Numbered from the stretch's first letter, positions 34,115 to 43,366 are shown. The stretch: 64,000 nt of DNA from Thermoanaerobacterales bacterium (GCA_012840135.1 DUMA01000018.1:55150-119149); one strand, 5' to 3'. Program-made: numbers and translations. The notes: generated by a model not told the origin, from the letters alone.

Positions 34115-35182
34115 ATGGAAAAACTCAAAATAGGCATTATAGGATGCGGCAGCATCATACCCAAACACCTCAGGGCCGTCGCCGAAAATTCCGATAAAAT
34201 GGAACTTGTGGCACTGTGCGACACCGTCTCCGGAAAGATGGACGCGACGGTAAATGAATACATAAAATTAAGCGGCGCGAACTGGCATCGTATCCGGAAA
34301 TACACGGACTATCAAAAACTGCTGGAAGATCCGGATGTCCAAGTGGTGACCGTCGCCACCGTAAGCGGCATAAGGCCCAGGATAGCCCTCGACGCCCTGG
34401 ATGCCGGAAAGCACGTGATCCTGGAAAAGCCCATGGCCCTTTCCGTAAAGGAGGCCGGTGAGATAATAAAAAAATCCGAAGAAAAGAACCTGAAAGTGTC
34501 GGTATGCCACCAGCTGCGATTCCTGCCGCACATGATGAAGCTCAGAGAAGCCGTGGCCTCGGGTGCCATCGGGAAGCTGGTCCACGCCTCCGCCTCCATG
34601 CGGTGGAACCGTAATGATGCATACTACTCCTCATCCCCCTGGAGGGGGACGTGGGAGTACGACGGCGGGGCTTTCATGAACCAGGCCATCCACGTGATTG
34701 ACCTCATGCTCTGGATCATGGGACCGGCCGCAAGAGTTTACGCCGAAACCGGCACCTTCCTGAAAAAAATTGAAGCGGAAGATGCAGGGGCGGCGGTTAT
34801 AAGATTTAAAAACGGCGCTGTAGGTACCGTAGAAGCCAGCGTATGTGTATATCCAGAAAACCTGGAAGAAACCCTGGGTATATTTGGCAAAAAGGGGACG
34901 GTCTTAATCGGAGGAAAAGCCCTGAACAGAGTGGAGATCTGGAACATCGAGGGAGAGGCGCCCTTTGAAGTGCCCGAGATACCGCCAAACCTTCACACCC
35001 TGCTGTACAGGGACATGGCGGATGCCGTCACAAACGACCGACAGCCCCTGATAAACGCATGGGAAGGCAAAAACGCGATGGAACTCATCCTTTCGATATA
35101 TAAATCATCCCTCACAAAAAAGCCCGTCGATTTACCTTTAGGCGACTTTTCGACGAAAGATATGATAGGGGGAGCAAAGTAA
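34115..35182 (+). CDS. Gfo/Idh/MocA oxidoreductase (WbpB-like UDP-GlcNAcA 3-dehydrogenase)
   Basis: 355-residue NAD-dependent dehydrogenase. N-terminal IGIIGCGSIIPKHLRA, the VILEKPMALSV motif with the conserved Lys, and GGAFMNQAIHVIDLMLWIMG holding the catalytic His. It oxidises C3 of UDP-GlcNAcA in the WbpB/WlbA reaction. ATG 34115 is chosen over GTG 34106, which lies in the AGGTG ribosome site. It follows the WbpA-like gene with 9 bases between. Confidence 0.88.
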   Translation: MEKLKIGIIGCGSIIPKHLRAVAENSDKMELVALCDTVSGKMDATVNEYIKLSGANWHRIRKYTDYQKLLEDPDVQVVTVATVSGIRPRIALDALDAGKHVILEKPMALSVKEAGEIIKKSEEKNLKVSVCHQLRFLPHMMKLREAVASGAIGKLVHASASMRWNRNDAYYSSSPWRGTWEYDGGAFMNQAIHVIDLMLWIMGPAARVYAETGTFLKKIEAEDAGAAVIRFKNGAVGTVEASVCVYPENLEETLGIFGKKGTVLIGGKALNRVEIWNIEGEAPFEVPEIPPNLHTLLYRDMADAVTNDRQPLINAWEGKNAMELILSIYKSSLTKKPVDLPLGDFSTKDMIGGAK

Positions 35183-35186
35183 GCGT

Positions 35187-35894
35187 ATGAACTATATATC
35201 CGAAAAAGCAAAAATAGGCCCCGGTGTGAAGATAGGAAGATTTACGGTCATAGAAGACGATGCCGTCATCGGCAAAGGGACTGTGATAGGCAACAATGTC
35301 ACCATATATAAAGGCAGCGTCATAGGAGAAAACGTCCGCATAGACGACAATGCCGTCATAGGGAAGCAGCCCATGCGGGCCGCCAACAGCATTTTCAAAG
35401 ATAAAAGCGAAAAGCCCCCTTGCAGGATAGGAAACGAATGCATCATAGGGACATCGGCCGTAATCTACGCTGGATGCACCATAGGCGAAAAATGCCTCAT
35501 CGCCGACCTTGCCACGGTGAGGGAAGACGTGACCATAGGCGACATGACCATAATAGGCCGGGGAGCCGCCGTAGAAAACCACTGCAAAATAGGTTCCCGC
35601 TGCAAGATAGAGACCGATGCTTACATCACGGCCTACTCCGAACTGGAAGACGAAGTCTTCATCGCCCCCTGTGTGGCCACATCCAACGACAACTCCGCCG
35701 GAAAAGACCCCGACCGGTTCAAAAAAATGAAAGGCGTCACCGTCAAAAAAGGCGGCAGGATAGGCGTCAACGCAACCATATTGCCCGAGAAAACCATCCA
35801 CGAAGATGCTTTCGTGGGGGCGGGAAGCGTGGTAACGAAGGATGTGGAAAAAGGACAGGTAGTGATGGGGAATCCGGCTAGAAATAAGAATTAA
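35187..35894 (+). CDS. Hexapeptide-repeat N-acetyltransferase (WbpD/WlbB-like)
   Basis: 235-residue left-handed beta-helix acyltransferase. Repeats of the I-G-x4 type run through the chain (IGKGTVIGNNVTIYKGSVIG, IGEKCLIADLATV). It fits N-acetylation of the 3-amino group to give UDP-GlcNAc3NAcA. It follows the WbpB-like gene by 4 bases and starts ATG 35187 after GGGGGAGCAAAG. A broken 2-epimerase gene lies just downstream. Confidence 0.87.
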   Translation: MNYISEKAKIGPGVKIGRFTVIEDDAVIGKGTVIGNNVTIYKGSVIGENVRIDDNAVIGKQPMRAANSIFKDKSEKPPCRIGNECIIGTSAVIYAGCTIGEKCLIADLATVREDVTIGDMTIIGRGAAVENHCKIGSRCKIETDAYITAYSELEDEVFIAPCVATSNDNSAGKDPDRFKKMKGVTVKKGGRIGVNATILPEKTIHEDAFVGAGSVVTKDVEKGQVVMGNPARNKN

Positions 35895-35937
35895 TAAATA
35901 ATATTTTTTAAGCTTTTACGAGAGACGAGGAATACAT

Positions 35938-36163
35938 ATGAAAGTTCTTTCACTTGTAGGCGCAAGGCCCCAGTTTATAAAAGAAGCAATTTGCAGGAAC
36001 AATTTGAGATAAATGGAATTCAAGAAATAGTTGTTCATTCCGGCCAGCATTATGACTACAATATGTCTGATGCTTTTTTAAGGTTTTAAAAATGCGAACC
36101 CTGATTATAACTTAAACATCGGTTCAAAAAACATGATAGCTGTTGAAGAAGTCGCAATGAAAT
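35938..36163 (+). pseudogene. Degraded UDP-GlcNAc 2-epimerase (WbpI/WecB-like) remnant
   Basis: Starts with ATG 35938 after a GACGAGG site and reads KVLSLVGARPQFIKEA, then breaks. Further pieces in shifted frames read IVVHSGQHYDYNMSDAFLR and NPDYNLNIGS. These are the first ~75 residues of a 2-epimerase with small deletions and several frameshifts. An intact paralogue lies at 42304. The base composition turns A+T rich right after this point. Confidence 0.85.
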
Positions 36164-36196
36164 AAAAACCTTTAAAGAAAGGATTGTGAAATAAAA

Positions 36197-37378
36197 ATGC
36201 AAGGTAAACTTATTAAAGATATTATTTTAGCTTCAGCTGATAATCCTTATATTATAAATATAGGAGGCAAACAAGTACATCTTTTATTATTAGAAAAAGG
36301 ATTAAAAGTACATAATGTTAATGTTACTACCAATTATTTTGCTTTGTCGATTTTTGAAAAAGCAATATTGAGTTTTAAGTATCCTTTTTATAAATTTATG
36401 AATTTAAGAGATAAAGTAGTTCTTAGAATAAAATTAATGGGCGATTTTTTTGACAAACAACGTTTGGATAATTATCATATAGTGAATGCTCATGATGTTA
36501 TTTCAGGTGCTTTTTGTAATAATACAAGAAATTTGGTTTTAACTTTACATGGATATTATTCCAGGGAACTCATAAATTATGAAAATTTTGCAAAAGATGA
36601 TATTCCAAAAATTAAAAAATTTGCGTTTGATCTTGAAAAAAAAGCTGTAAACAAAGCTAGAAGGATAATTACCGTTGATAATAGAATAAAAGAATATATC
36701 ATAAATGAATTTTCTTTTCCAGAAGAAAAAATTGATGTTATTTTTAATGCTGTTGATATTGATACGTTTAAATCAGTCAATGAGTTAAAAAAACAACAAA
36801 TTAGAAAAGATTTAGGTTTAAGAGAGGAAGATTTCATTGTGTTTATACCACGAAGATATGTTAAAAAAAACGGAGTTATTTATGCGGCTAAGGCTGCAAA
36901 TATTTTAAAGGATAAGAATATCAGATTTATTTTTGCGGGTAGAGGACCATTAAAGGATGAAGTTTTTAAAATAACTTCTGGGAATAAAAATGTAAATATT
37001 TTTGAAGGTATTCCACATGATGAAATTGTAAAATATTACCAAGCATGTGATGTTGTTCTTATACCTTCTATCACATCTGATGATGTAGAAGAGGCTACAT
37101 CTCTTTCAATGCTTGAAGGCATGTCTTGTGGTAAGATAGTAGTTTGTACTCCTATAGGTGGGATGAAAGAAATTATAAAACATGGTGTAAATGGCTTTTT
37201 CGTTGATCAAAAATCAGAAGAATCTATAGCGTACATGATAGAAAAGATAAAACAAGATTTTTTTAATTTAGACTCTATTAGAGAAGAAGCCAGAAAATAT
37301 ATTGAAAATAATCATTCGTATATTAATCACGCACGACGTTTTATTGAGGTATATGAGAAAACAATAAAAGAGTTGTAA
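36197..37378 (+). CDS. Family 4 glycosyltransferase (A+T-rich)
   Basis: 393-residue GT-B enzyme of the GT4 group. The C-terminal domain is typical: FIVFIPRRYVKKNGVIYAAKA, FAGRGPLKDEV, GIPHDEIVKYYQACDVVLIP and the EATSLSMLEGMSCGKIVV donor-site stretch. Codon use is strongly A+T rich compared with the genes before 36 kb, a sign of separate origin. Start ATG 36197 has only GAAA-type upstream signal. The sugar is unknown. Confidence 0.85.
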   Translation: MQGKLIKDIILASADNPYIINIGGKQVHLLLLEKGLKVHNVNVTTNYFALSIFEKAILSFKYPFYKFMNLRDKVVLRIKLMGDFFDKQRLDNYHIVNAHDVISGAFCNNTRNLVLTLHGYYSRELINYENFAKDDIPKIKKFAFDLEKKAVNKARRIITVDNRIKEYIINEFSFPEEKIDVIFNAVDIDTFKSVNELKKQQIRKDLGLREEDFIVFIPRRYVKKNGVIYAAKAANILKDKNIRFIFAGRGPLKDEVFKITSGNKNVNIFEGIPHDEIVKYYQACDVVLIPSITSDDVEEATSLSMLEGMSCGKIVVCTPIGGMKEIIKHGVNGFFVDQKSEESIAYMIEKIKQDFFNLDSIREEARKYIENNHSYINHARRFIEVYEKTIKEL

Positions 37379-37433
37379 TAAAAAAACTATTCTTTATTTA
37401 AAATGATAATTTTTGGTTGGAGGACTTGAATTA

Positions 37434-38822
37434 ATGGTATTTACTCTGCTCTTAGTTAATTTTCTAGGCCTAATAATTATTGTTTTTGAAACTTGGAGAT
37501 GGAAGAAAATAAAATTTATTGATTTTCTCAGAGGTTTTAATATTATTTATTTTATTATATATTTTCTAGTTCCAACTTATATTATATTGTCTGATTTCAT
37601 TATTAGTTCTCTTCCGCAATCTTTCACGTGGATTTTTAGTATTAAATATAAAGACCCTTACTGGACTTTTCTTGCTTCTATAATTGCTATTATAGGTTAT
37701 GTTTGTACAATTATAAGTTATTATTTAGGATTTGCAATATTTAAAAGTATTGGTGATAAAATTAATTCCCAATTAAATAAAGTTAAAAATTCTGATTGGC
37801 TACTCTTAAGTATTGTTATACTTTTTTTAGGTTCTTTATCATTAGAATTATATATATTAAAAAGATCAGCGCCTATATATGAATTAATTAAATATGCAGG
37901 TTTATTAAGAAGTGGACATAAAGTCGCTGGAATTAATGAAACTTCGTTTACCTTCCTTACTTTTTCTTCAATAGTTACTTTTTCTTCATATATATTTTTG
38001 GGTCTTATTTTTGATAACTCTTCTACTTTTAAAAAGCGTCTTTTTTATTTTTTTGGTTTTGGCGTTTCAGCTGTTATTTCTCTACTTATGTTAATTTTAA
38101 AAGCTGGACGTTTACATATTATTAATTATTTACTTGTTATTTTGTTAACTTTATACTCATCAGTAAAAAATCGTATTTTTAAAGTTTTTTTTATAGTTCT
38201 TTCTTTATTAATAATTATACTAATATTTTTATATGGCAAATACTTGCTTAGAATAAGATTTGAGGAACCTTCATATAATAGTTTGCACAATATTATTTCT
38301 AATGTTTTTGTTGAATTTTCTTTTCCATATCTCTCATTAATTAATCTCATATATAGTATTCCGACTAAAGCTTCATATCGTTACTTTTTAGATTTACCTA
38401 TAGGAATTTTAAGAATTATAATGTCATTAATATCAAAAATTTTAGGTATAAAGTTAGACTTTCCTTTGACTATATCTCAACAAAATACACTTATTATTTT
38501 AGGCACAGAAAGAGGGGGAATTCCTGTAGATATTTTAGGTGCAGGTTATTTTTCAGCAAGTATATTTGGAGTAATTTTTATAATGTCGTGTTTTGGTATG
38601 GTTTTAGCGTTCTTTGAGAGGATATTTAATAATATCATTCATCCTGTAGTAAAAACTTTGAAAATAGTTTGGATATTATATTTTTCAACAATGGTAGTAT
38701 TATATGCCGATCCAGCCATTCTTTTTTGGGATGGAGTTTATGTTCTCTTTCCGACTATGGTTTTTCTTATAATTTATTTTATATCAGAATATAAAAAATA
38801 TTCTTTACATAAGAAGGGTTAA
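37434..38822 (+). CDS. Wzy-like oligosaccharide repeat-unit polymerase
   Basis: 462-residue membrane protein with about 10-12 hydrophobic segments, very A+T rich and rich in Ile, Phe and Leu. Segments include a YKDPYWTFLASIIAIIGYV-like stretch, AGRLHIINYLLVILLTL and the end YADPAILFWDGVYVLFPTMV. The topology and position between glycosyltransferases fit an O-antigen/EPS polymerase; sequence identity in this class is low, so the call rests on topology and context. ATG 37434 follows TTGGAGGAC; TTG 37413 would place the RBS inside the gene. Confidence 0.75.
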   Translation: MVFTLLLVNFLGLIIIVFETWRWKKIKFIDFLRGFNIIYFIIYFLVPTYIILSDFIISSLPQSFTWIFSIKYKDPYWTFLASIIAIIGYVCTIISYYLGFAIFKSIGDKINSQLNKVKNSDWLLLSIVILFLGSLSLELYILKRSAPIYELIKYAGLLRSGHKVAGINETSFTFLTFSSIVTFSSYIFLGLIFDNSSTFKKRLFYFFGFGVSAVISLLMLILKAGRLHIINYLLVILLTLYSSVKNRIFKVFFIVLSLLIIILIFLYGKYLLRIRFEEPSYNSLHNIISNVFVEFSFPYLSLINLIYSIPTKASYRYFLDLPIGILRIIMSLISKILGIKLDFPLTISQQNTLIILGTERGGIPVDILGAGYFSASIFGVIFIMSCFGMVLAFFERIFNNIIHPVVKTLKIVWILYFSTMVVLYADPAILFWDGVYVLFPTMVFLIIYFISEYKKYSLHKKG

Positions 38823-38824
38823 TT

Positions 38825-39937
38825 ATGAACAAAATTAAGGTACTACAAATCATTCCTAATTTTGGTTATGGTGGTGCAGAACGTTTAGCAGTAAATTTAA
38901 TGAGATATTTAGATAAAAAAAAATACGAAGTAAGGGCTATTAGTTTGTTTGGTCCACTAAATACAGAATTAGAATATATACTAAAAAATGATAATATCCC
39001 AGTTTATTTTTTGGAAAAGAAAAAAGGATTTGATCCGAGAATGTTCTTTAGAATTGATAGGATAATAAAATCTTATAGACCTCATATTATCCATACACAT
39101 CGTTATGTTTTAAAATATGCATTACCTTCTTTGTTATTTTTTAAGTCATTTGCAACAGTTCACACAGTACATAATGTTGCCGAAAAAGAAGTTGATATAG
39201 TTGGTAAATTAGTTCATAAAGTTGCTTTTTCATTTGGTGTTATCCCTGTTTCGATATCGAAAATAGTTAGTGAGAGCTTGACTTCTGTTTATGGAGTGAA
39301 AAATATCAAACTTATTTTAAATGGCATACCTGTGGATTATTATCAAAAATGTAATATAAAAAAAGAAGAGTGGAGAGAAAAAGAAGGATTTAAAAAAGAA
39401 GATTTTTTATTTGTAAATATAGCAAGATTAGTTCCTCAAAAAAATCAACTGTTAATTATAGAAGCTTTTTCAAAAGGTCCTGCAAAGTATCATAATTCTC
39501 ATTTAATTATTGTAGGAGATGGTTATAACCGAGAAATGCTTAAAAAAATAGTAAAAATGCATAGCCTTGAAAATAAAGTTCATTTTCTTGGAATTAGGGA
39601 TGATATTCCAGACATTTTAAATGCATCAGATGTATTCGTTTTATCTTCAGACTGGGAAGGCAATCCACTTAGTATTATGGAAGCAATGGCTGCTGGAAAA
39701 GCAGTAATAGCAACTGCAGTTGGAGGTGTTCCAGAGTTAATTCAAGATAATTATACTGGAATTCTTGTTCCACCAAAAGATATAGAAACTCTTTCCAAAG
39801 CGATGCTAATGTTAATGGAAAGTAAAAATTTATGTCAAAAATTAGGAGAAAAAGCTAAAGAAATTGCCAAAAAGGAATTTGACATTATCGTAATGGTTAA
39901 AAAGTATGAGAAATTATATGAGAATTTATTAAAATGA
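38825..39937 (+). CDS. Family 4 glycosyltransferase
   Basis: 370-residue GT4 enzyme. N-terminal QIIPNFGYGGAERLAVNLM, C-terminal NIARLVPQKNQLLIIEAF, IVGDGYNREML and DVFVLSSDWEGNPLSIMEAM (the E-x7-E motif). It follows the polymerase gene with 2 bases between. A+T rich like its neighbours. Acceptor and donor unknown. Confidence 0.88.
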   Translation: MNKIKVLQIIPNFGYGGAERLAVNLMRYLDKKKYEVRAISLFGPLNTELEYILKNDNIPVYFLEKKKGFDPRMFFRIDRIIKSYRPHIIHTHRYVLKYALPSLLFFKSFATVHTVHNVAEKEVDIVGKLVHKVAFSFGVIPVSISKIVSESLTSVYGVKNIKLILNGIPVDYYQKCNIKKEEWREKEGFKKEDFLFVNIARLVPQKNQLLIIEAFSKGPAKYHNSHLIIVGDGYNREMLKKIVKMHSLENKVHFLGIRDDIPDILNASDVFVLSSDWEGNPLSIMEAMAAGKAVIATAVGGVPELIQDNYTGILVPPKDIETLSKAMLMLMESKNLCQKLGEKAKEIAKKEFDIIVMVKKYEKLYENLLK

Positions 39938-39991
39938 GTAACTTGCAAAACTTAAAACCCTTGATTTAGCAATATTTTTAACCCATAAAAA

Positions 39992-40114
39992 ATGGATTTC
40001 ACCTCTGAATGTCGAATATATTTAGTGGCCAAAAATCCGATAAAAGAGGTGAAATCCACTAATGTTATTTGACAGCAAAGCTTTTTTTCCTTCGAAGAAA
40101 TATTAAAAAAATAA
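39992..40114 (+). mobile_element. Insertion-sequence 5' end remnant
   Basis: A 13-bp perfect inverted repeat GGATTTCACCTCT/AGAGGTGAAATCC (39994-40006 with 40045-40057) is followed by ATG at 40062 and a 14-codon frame MLFDSKAFFPSKKY that ends in TAA. This looks like the leader and first codons of a transposase whose body is lost. The remnant lies between two polysaccharide genes. Which IS family it comes from I cannot say. Confidence 0.5.
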
Positions 40115-40128
40115 CAAAGGGGAATTTT

Positions 40129-41067
40129 ATGAGGTATATAAGGTTATTATCCAAATATATCATAATGCTTTTAGGAAAAAGCGATTTACATGTTAATCAG
40201 GGGCGAGGAAAAGTTTATTCAAAAAAAGATATAAAAGGATATTATAACGATCTTACTTTAAAAGTTAACTGGCATGGTGAATTTGATTTAGATGGGTTGC
40301 CTATTAATGTCAATGAAATGGGTGTAAAATTGTATAATCCTACAACCATTGCTCAATTTGGTTTAGGAAACTATGATTTATATTTATTAACAAATAGTCA
40401 TGTTTTTTATAAGCAATTTATTAATTCTGTCAACTGGATGGTTAAAGATCAACATCAATGTGGTGGATGGGATGTTTTTGAAAGATTGGGTAGTAAAAGA
40501 ACATATAAATATTCTGCGATGACGCAGGGGGAAGGAGCATCATTATTAATTAGAGCTTTTAAAGAAACAAATAACGAAGAATATTTAGCCAAAGCTAAAA
40601 AGGCCATAGATTTGATGCTTTTGCCTGTTGAAAAAGGTGGAACATCAAGATATGGTAATGATAAATTGTTTTTGGAAGAAACGGTAGAATCAAAACCTGT
40701 ATTGATATTAAATGGCTGGATTTTTGCTATTTTTGGATTGTTTGATATAACAAAAATAATACCTGATTTAAAATATAAATATGCTCTTGAAAAAACATTA
40801 GACACATTAAAAGGAGAGTTAAAAAAATACGATTCTGGTTTTTGGAGTTATTATGATCAATGTGGACACCTGGCAAGTCCTTTTTATCATAATTTGCATA
40901 TTGCATTACTTGATGCCTTATACGATTTATTTAATATTGAAGAATTTAAAATTGTAAGAGATATGTGGGCTTCTTATTTAAAAAGTAATTATAATAAAGG
41001 AAGAGCTTTTATTATAAAAGCATATCAAAAGATTAGAGACCCAGGTGAAATAATTATTGTAAAATAA
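40129..41067 (+). CDS. D-glucuronyl C5-epimerase family protein
   Basis: 312-residue protein whose last 220 residues match the C5-epimerase C-terminal domain: KYSAMTQGEGASLLIRAFKE, then YLAKAKKAIDLML, FLEETVESKPVLILNGWIFA, GFWSYYDQCGHLASPFYH and LHIALLDALYDL. These enzymes turn glucuronic acid into iduronic acid in a finished polymer (heparan, heparosan-type chains). The bacterial context suggests modification of a uronic acid in this exopolysaccharide. No signal peptide, so it would act in the cytoplasm. ATG 40129 follows AAAGGGGA; the longer open frame from 40069 runs through the IS remnant. Confidence 0.8.
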   Translation: MRYIRLLSKYIIMLLGKSDLHVNQGRGKVYSKKDIKGYYNDLTLKVNWHGEFDLDGLPINVNEMGVKLYNPTTIAQFGLGNYDLYLLTNSHVFYKQFINSVNWMVKDQHQCGGWDVFERLGSKRTYKYSAMTQGEGASLLIRAFKETNNEEYLAKAKKAIDLMLLPVEKGGTSRYGNDKLFLEETVESKPVLILNGWIFAIFGLFDITKIIPDLKYKYALEKTLDTLKGELKKYDSGFWSYYDQCGHLASPFYHNLHIALLDALYDLFNIEEFKIVRDMWASYLKSNYNKGRAFIIKAYQKIRDPGEIIIVK

Positions 41068-41078
41068 TAGGTGATTAT

Positions 41079-42299
41079 ATGAAAATAGCATATATAACTG
41101 CTCAGACCCCTTATGGGAATGGTGAGCAATTCATTCTGCCGGAGATTTTAGAAGTTATAAATAAGGGGAATGATGTGATAGTCATACCAGTAAGGCCTGA
41201 AAACAAAATAGCGAAAGGTAAGGAGCCTAAAAAGGTCTTTGAATACACAATATATATACCTCTATTAAGTTTTCATTCACTACTAAAAAGTCTCTTTATT
41301 TTTTTTAAATATCCTTTTAGGACATGCAAAATAATTTATTCTATATTGCGAAATTCAGGAAACATAGGAAAAATTATTAAAAATCTGCTTGTCTTACCAA
41401 AAGGTTTAATAACAGGTGAAGTTATAAAAAAACACGATATCGAACATATTCATGCCCACTGGGCATCAACTCCATCAACAGTAGCATATATAGCTTCTGA
41501 GTTAACAGGGGTCCCCTGGAGTTTTACTTCTCATCGTTGGGACATAGCTGAAAATAATATGATTACTGAGAAAGCAAGAAGTTCAAAGTTCATTAGAGTT
41601 ATAGATAAGCCTGGATATGAGGAAATATTAAATTTTATAGATGAAAAAAATAGACTGAAATGTCATATAGTTCATGTAGGTATTAATCTAAATCATAATT
41701 TTAATAAAGTTTCGAACGAATATATTAATTATATTAATAAAAAATCTTTTATAATAGCAATACCTGCAAATTTCGTAGAAAAGAAAGGTCATATATATTT
41801 TATACATGCTGTAAAAAAATTAATAGAGCTAAATTATAATGTAACTTGTTATTTCTTTGGAGATGGACCTTTAGAAAATGAACTAAAAACTTTGGTTGAT
41901 AAACTAAATTTAAATAACAATATTATTTTTAAAGGCAAAATTGCTCATGATGAATTGCTGGAGCTTTACGCTAAAGGTGAGATCGATTGTGTAGTACTTC
42001 CAAGTATAGTTACAGAGGACGGAGAAAAAGAAGGCATACCAGTCTCTTTGATGGAAGCTATGGCTTATAAAATTCCTGTTATCTCTACTAATACCGGTGG
42101 CATTCCCGAATTGTTAGGAGATGGAGCCGGAATTTTGGTAGAACAAAAAGATCCAGATGCTTTAGCCGAAGCCATAGAAAGATTAATGAATGAAGGAGAA
42201 CTTCGGCGAAAACTGCAAGAGAAAGGGTATAAAAAAGTGTACAAAGAATTTTATTTACCAAATGTGGTAGACAGGCTCCTTAATTTAATGAAAGGTTGA
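41079..42299 (+). CDS. Family 4 glycosyltransferase
   Basis: 406-residue GT4 enzyme. N-terminal YITAQTPYGNGEQFILPEI, HIHAHWASTPSTVAYIASEL in the acceptor domain, and C-terminal FVEKKGHIYFIHAVKKLI, FFGDGPLENELK, DCVVLPSIVTEDGEKEGIPV and SLMEAMAYKIPVISTNTGGI. The 3' end is less A+T rich than the 5' part, so composition returns to the local norm here. RBS AGGTGATTAT before ATG 41079. Confidence 0.88.
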   Translation: MKIAYITAQTPYGNGEQFILPEILEVINKGNDVIVIPVRPENKIAKGKEPKKVFEYTIYIPLLSFHSLLKSLFIFFKYPFRTCKIIYSILRNSGNIGKIIKNLLVLPKGLITGEVIKKHDIEHIHAHWASTPSTVAYIASELTGVPWSFTSHRWDIAENNMITEKARSSKFIRVIDKPGYEEILNFIDEKNRLKCHIVHVGINLNHNFNKVSNEYINYINKKSFIIAIPANFVEKKGHIYFIHAVKKLIELNYNVTCYFFGDGPLENELKTLVDKLNLNNNIIFKGKIAHDELLELYAKGEIDCVVLPSIVTEDGEKEGIPVSLMEAMAYKIPVISTNTGGIPELLGDGAGILVEQKDPDALAEAIERLMNEGELRRKLQEKGYKKVYKEFYLPNVVDRLLNLMKG

Positions 42300-42303
42300 T
42301 AAT

Positions 42304-43365
42304 ATGAAGATTGCAACCATAGTCGGTGCACGGCCACAATTTATAAAAGCTGCTCCTGTATCAAGGGTGCTTCGAAAATATCATAATGAGATATTGATTC
42401 ATACTGGCCAGCATTATGATAAAAATATGTCGGATATTTTTTTTGATGAATTGGATATACCCAGGCCGGATTACAACTTAAATGTCGGTTCGGGGCCGCA
42501 TGGAAAACAGACGGGGGAAATGCTTATTAAAATAGAAGAAGTATTGGTACGAGAAAAGCCTGATGCAGTGATAGTTTACGGCGATACCAATTCCACTCTG
42601 GCGGGCGCCCTTGCGGCAAGTAAATTACTTATATCTGTTATACATGTTGAAGCGGGTTTGAGAAGTTATAACAAAAAAATGCCGGAAGAACAAAATAGGG
42701 TCTTAACAGACCATATATCTTCTATCTTATTTTGTCCAACAAAAACTGCTGTCGAAAACCTTATGAAAGAGGGAATAACAAATAATGTCTTCAATGTTGG
42801 TGATGTAATGTATGATGCAATTTTATTCAATTTAGATATTGCCGAACGAAAATCTAATATATTATCTCAATTACAATTGAAGAAAAATGAATATATTTTG
42901 GCTACTGTTCATAGAGCGGAAAATACCGATACATATGAAAATTTATATAATATAATTCATTCATTTAATGACTCTCAAGAATTAATCGTTTTTCTCGTTC
43001 ATCCTCGTACTAGAAAGGCTATGCAAGATTATGGAATAAAACTTTCAAATAATGTTAAAGTAATTGACCCTGTGGGATATCTCGATATGATAATTTTAGA
43101 AAAGTATGCTAATAAGATTGTGACTGATAGTGGAGGAATTCAAAAAGAAGCTTTTATATTAGGCGTACCGTGCATTACATTGCGACATGAGACAGAGTGG
43201 GTAGAAACTGTAAAAGATAAATGGAATATACTGGTTGGCACTGATAAAGAAAAAATAATTGAGGCTATCAAATGTTTTTGGCCATCAAATATGAGAGGGA
43301 ATTATTTCGGAGAAGGAAAAGCTGGCGAAAAGATAGTAGATGTCATAAACCATATTTTAAAATAG
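42304..43365 (+). CDS. Non-hydrolysing UDP-N-acetylglucosamine 2-epimerase (WecB/WbpI-like)
   Basis: 353-residue epimerase. Motifs: IVGARPQFIKAAPV, HTGQHYDKNMSDIFF, VYGDTNSTLAGALAA, HVEAGLRSYNKKMPEEQNR and DSGGIQKEAFILGVP. With the WbpE/A/B/D genes it completes the route to UDP-ManNAc3NAcA if its substrate is UDP-GlcNAc3NAcA (WbpI); plain UDP-GlcNAc (WecB) cannot be excluded. A degenerate copy sits at 35938, beside the other pathway genes. Confidence 0.9.
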   Translation: MKIATIVGARPQFIKAAPVSRVLRKYHNEILIHTGQHYDKNMSDIFFDELDIPRPDYNLNVGSGPHGKQTGEMLIKIEEVLVREKPDAVIVYGDTNSTLAGALAASKLLISVIHVEAGLRSYNKKMPEEQNRVLTDHISSILFCPTKTAVENLMKEGITNNVFNVGDVMYDAILFNLDIAERKSNILSQLQLKKNEYILATVHRAENTDTYENLYNIIHSFNDSQELIVFLVHPRTRKAMQDYGIKLSNNVKVIDPVGYLDMIILEKYANKIVTDSGGIQKEAFILGVPCITLRHETEWVETVKDKWNILVGTDKEKIIEAIKCFWPSNMRGNYFGEGKAGEKIVDVINHILK

Positions 43366-43366
43366 A

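Noticed and set aside
40069..40128. 20-residue extension of the C5-epimerase
   Set aside because: It runs through the insertion-sequence remnant in another frame, and ATG 40129 has its own AAAGGGGA site.
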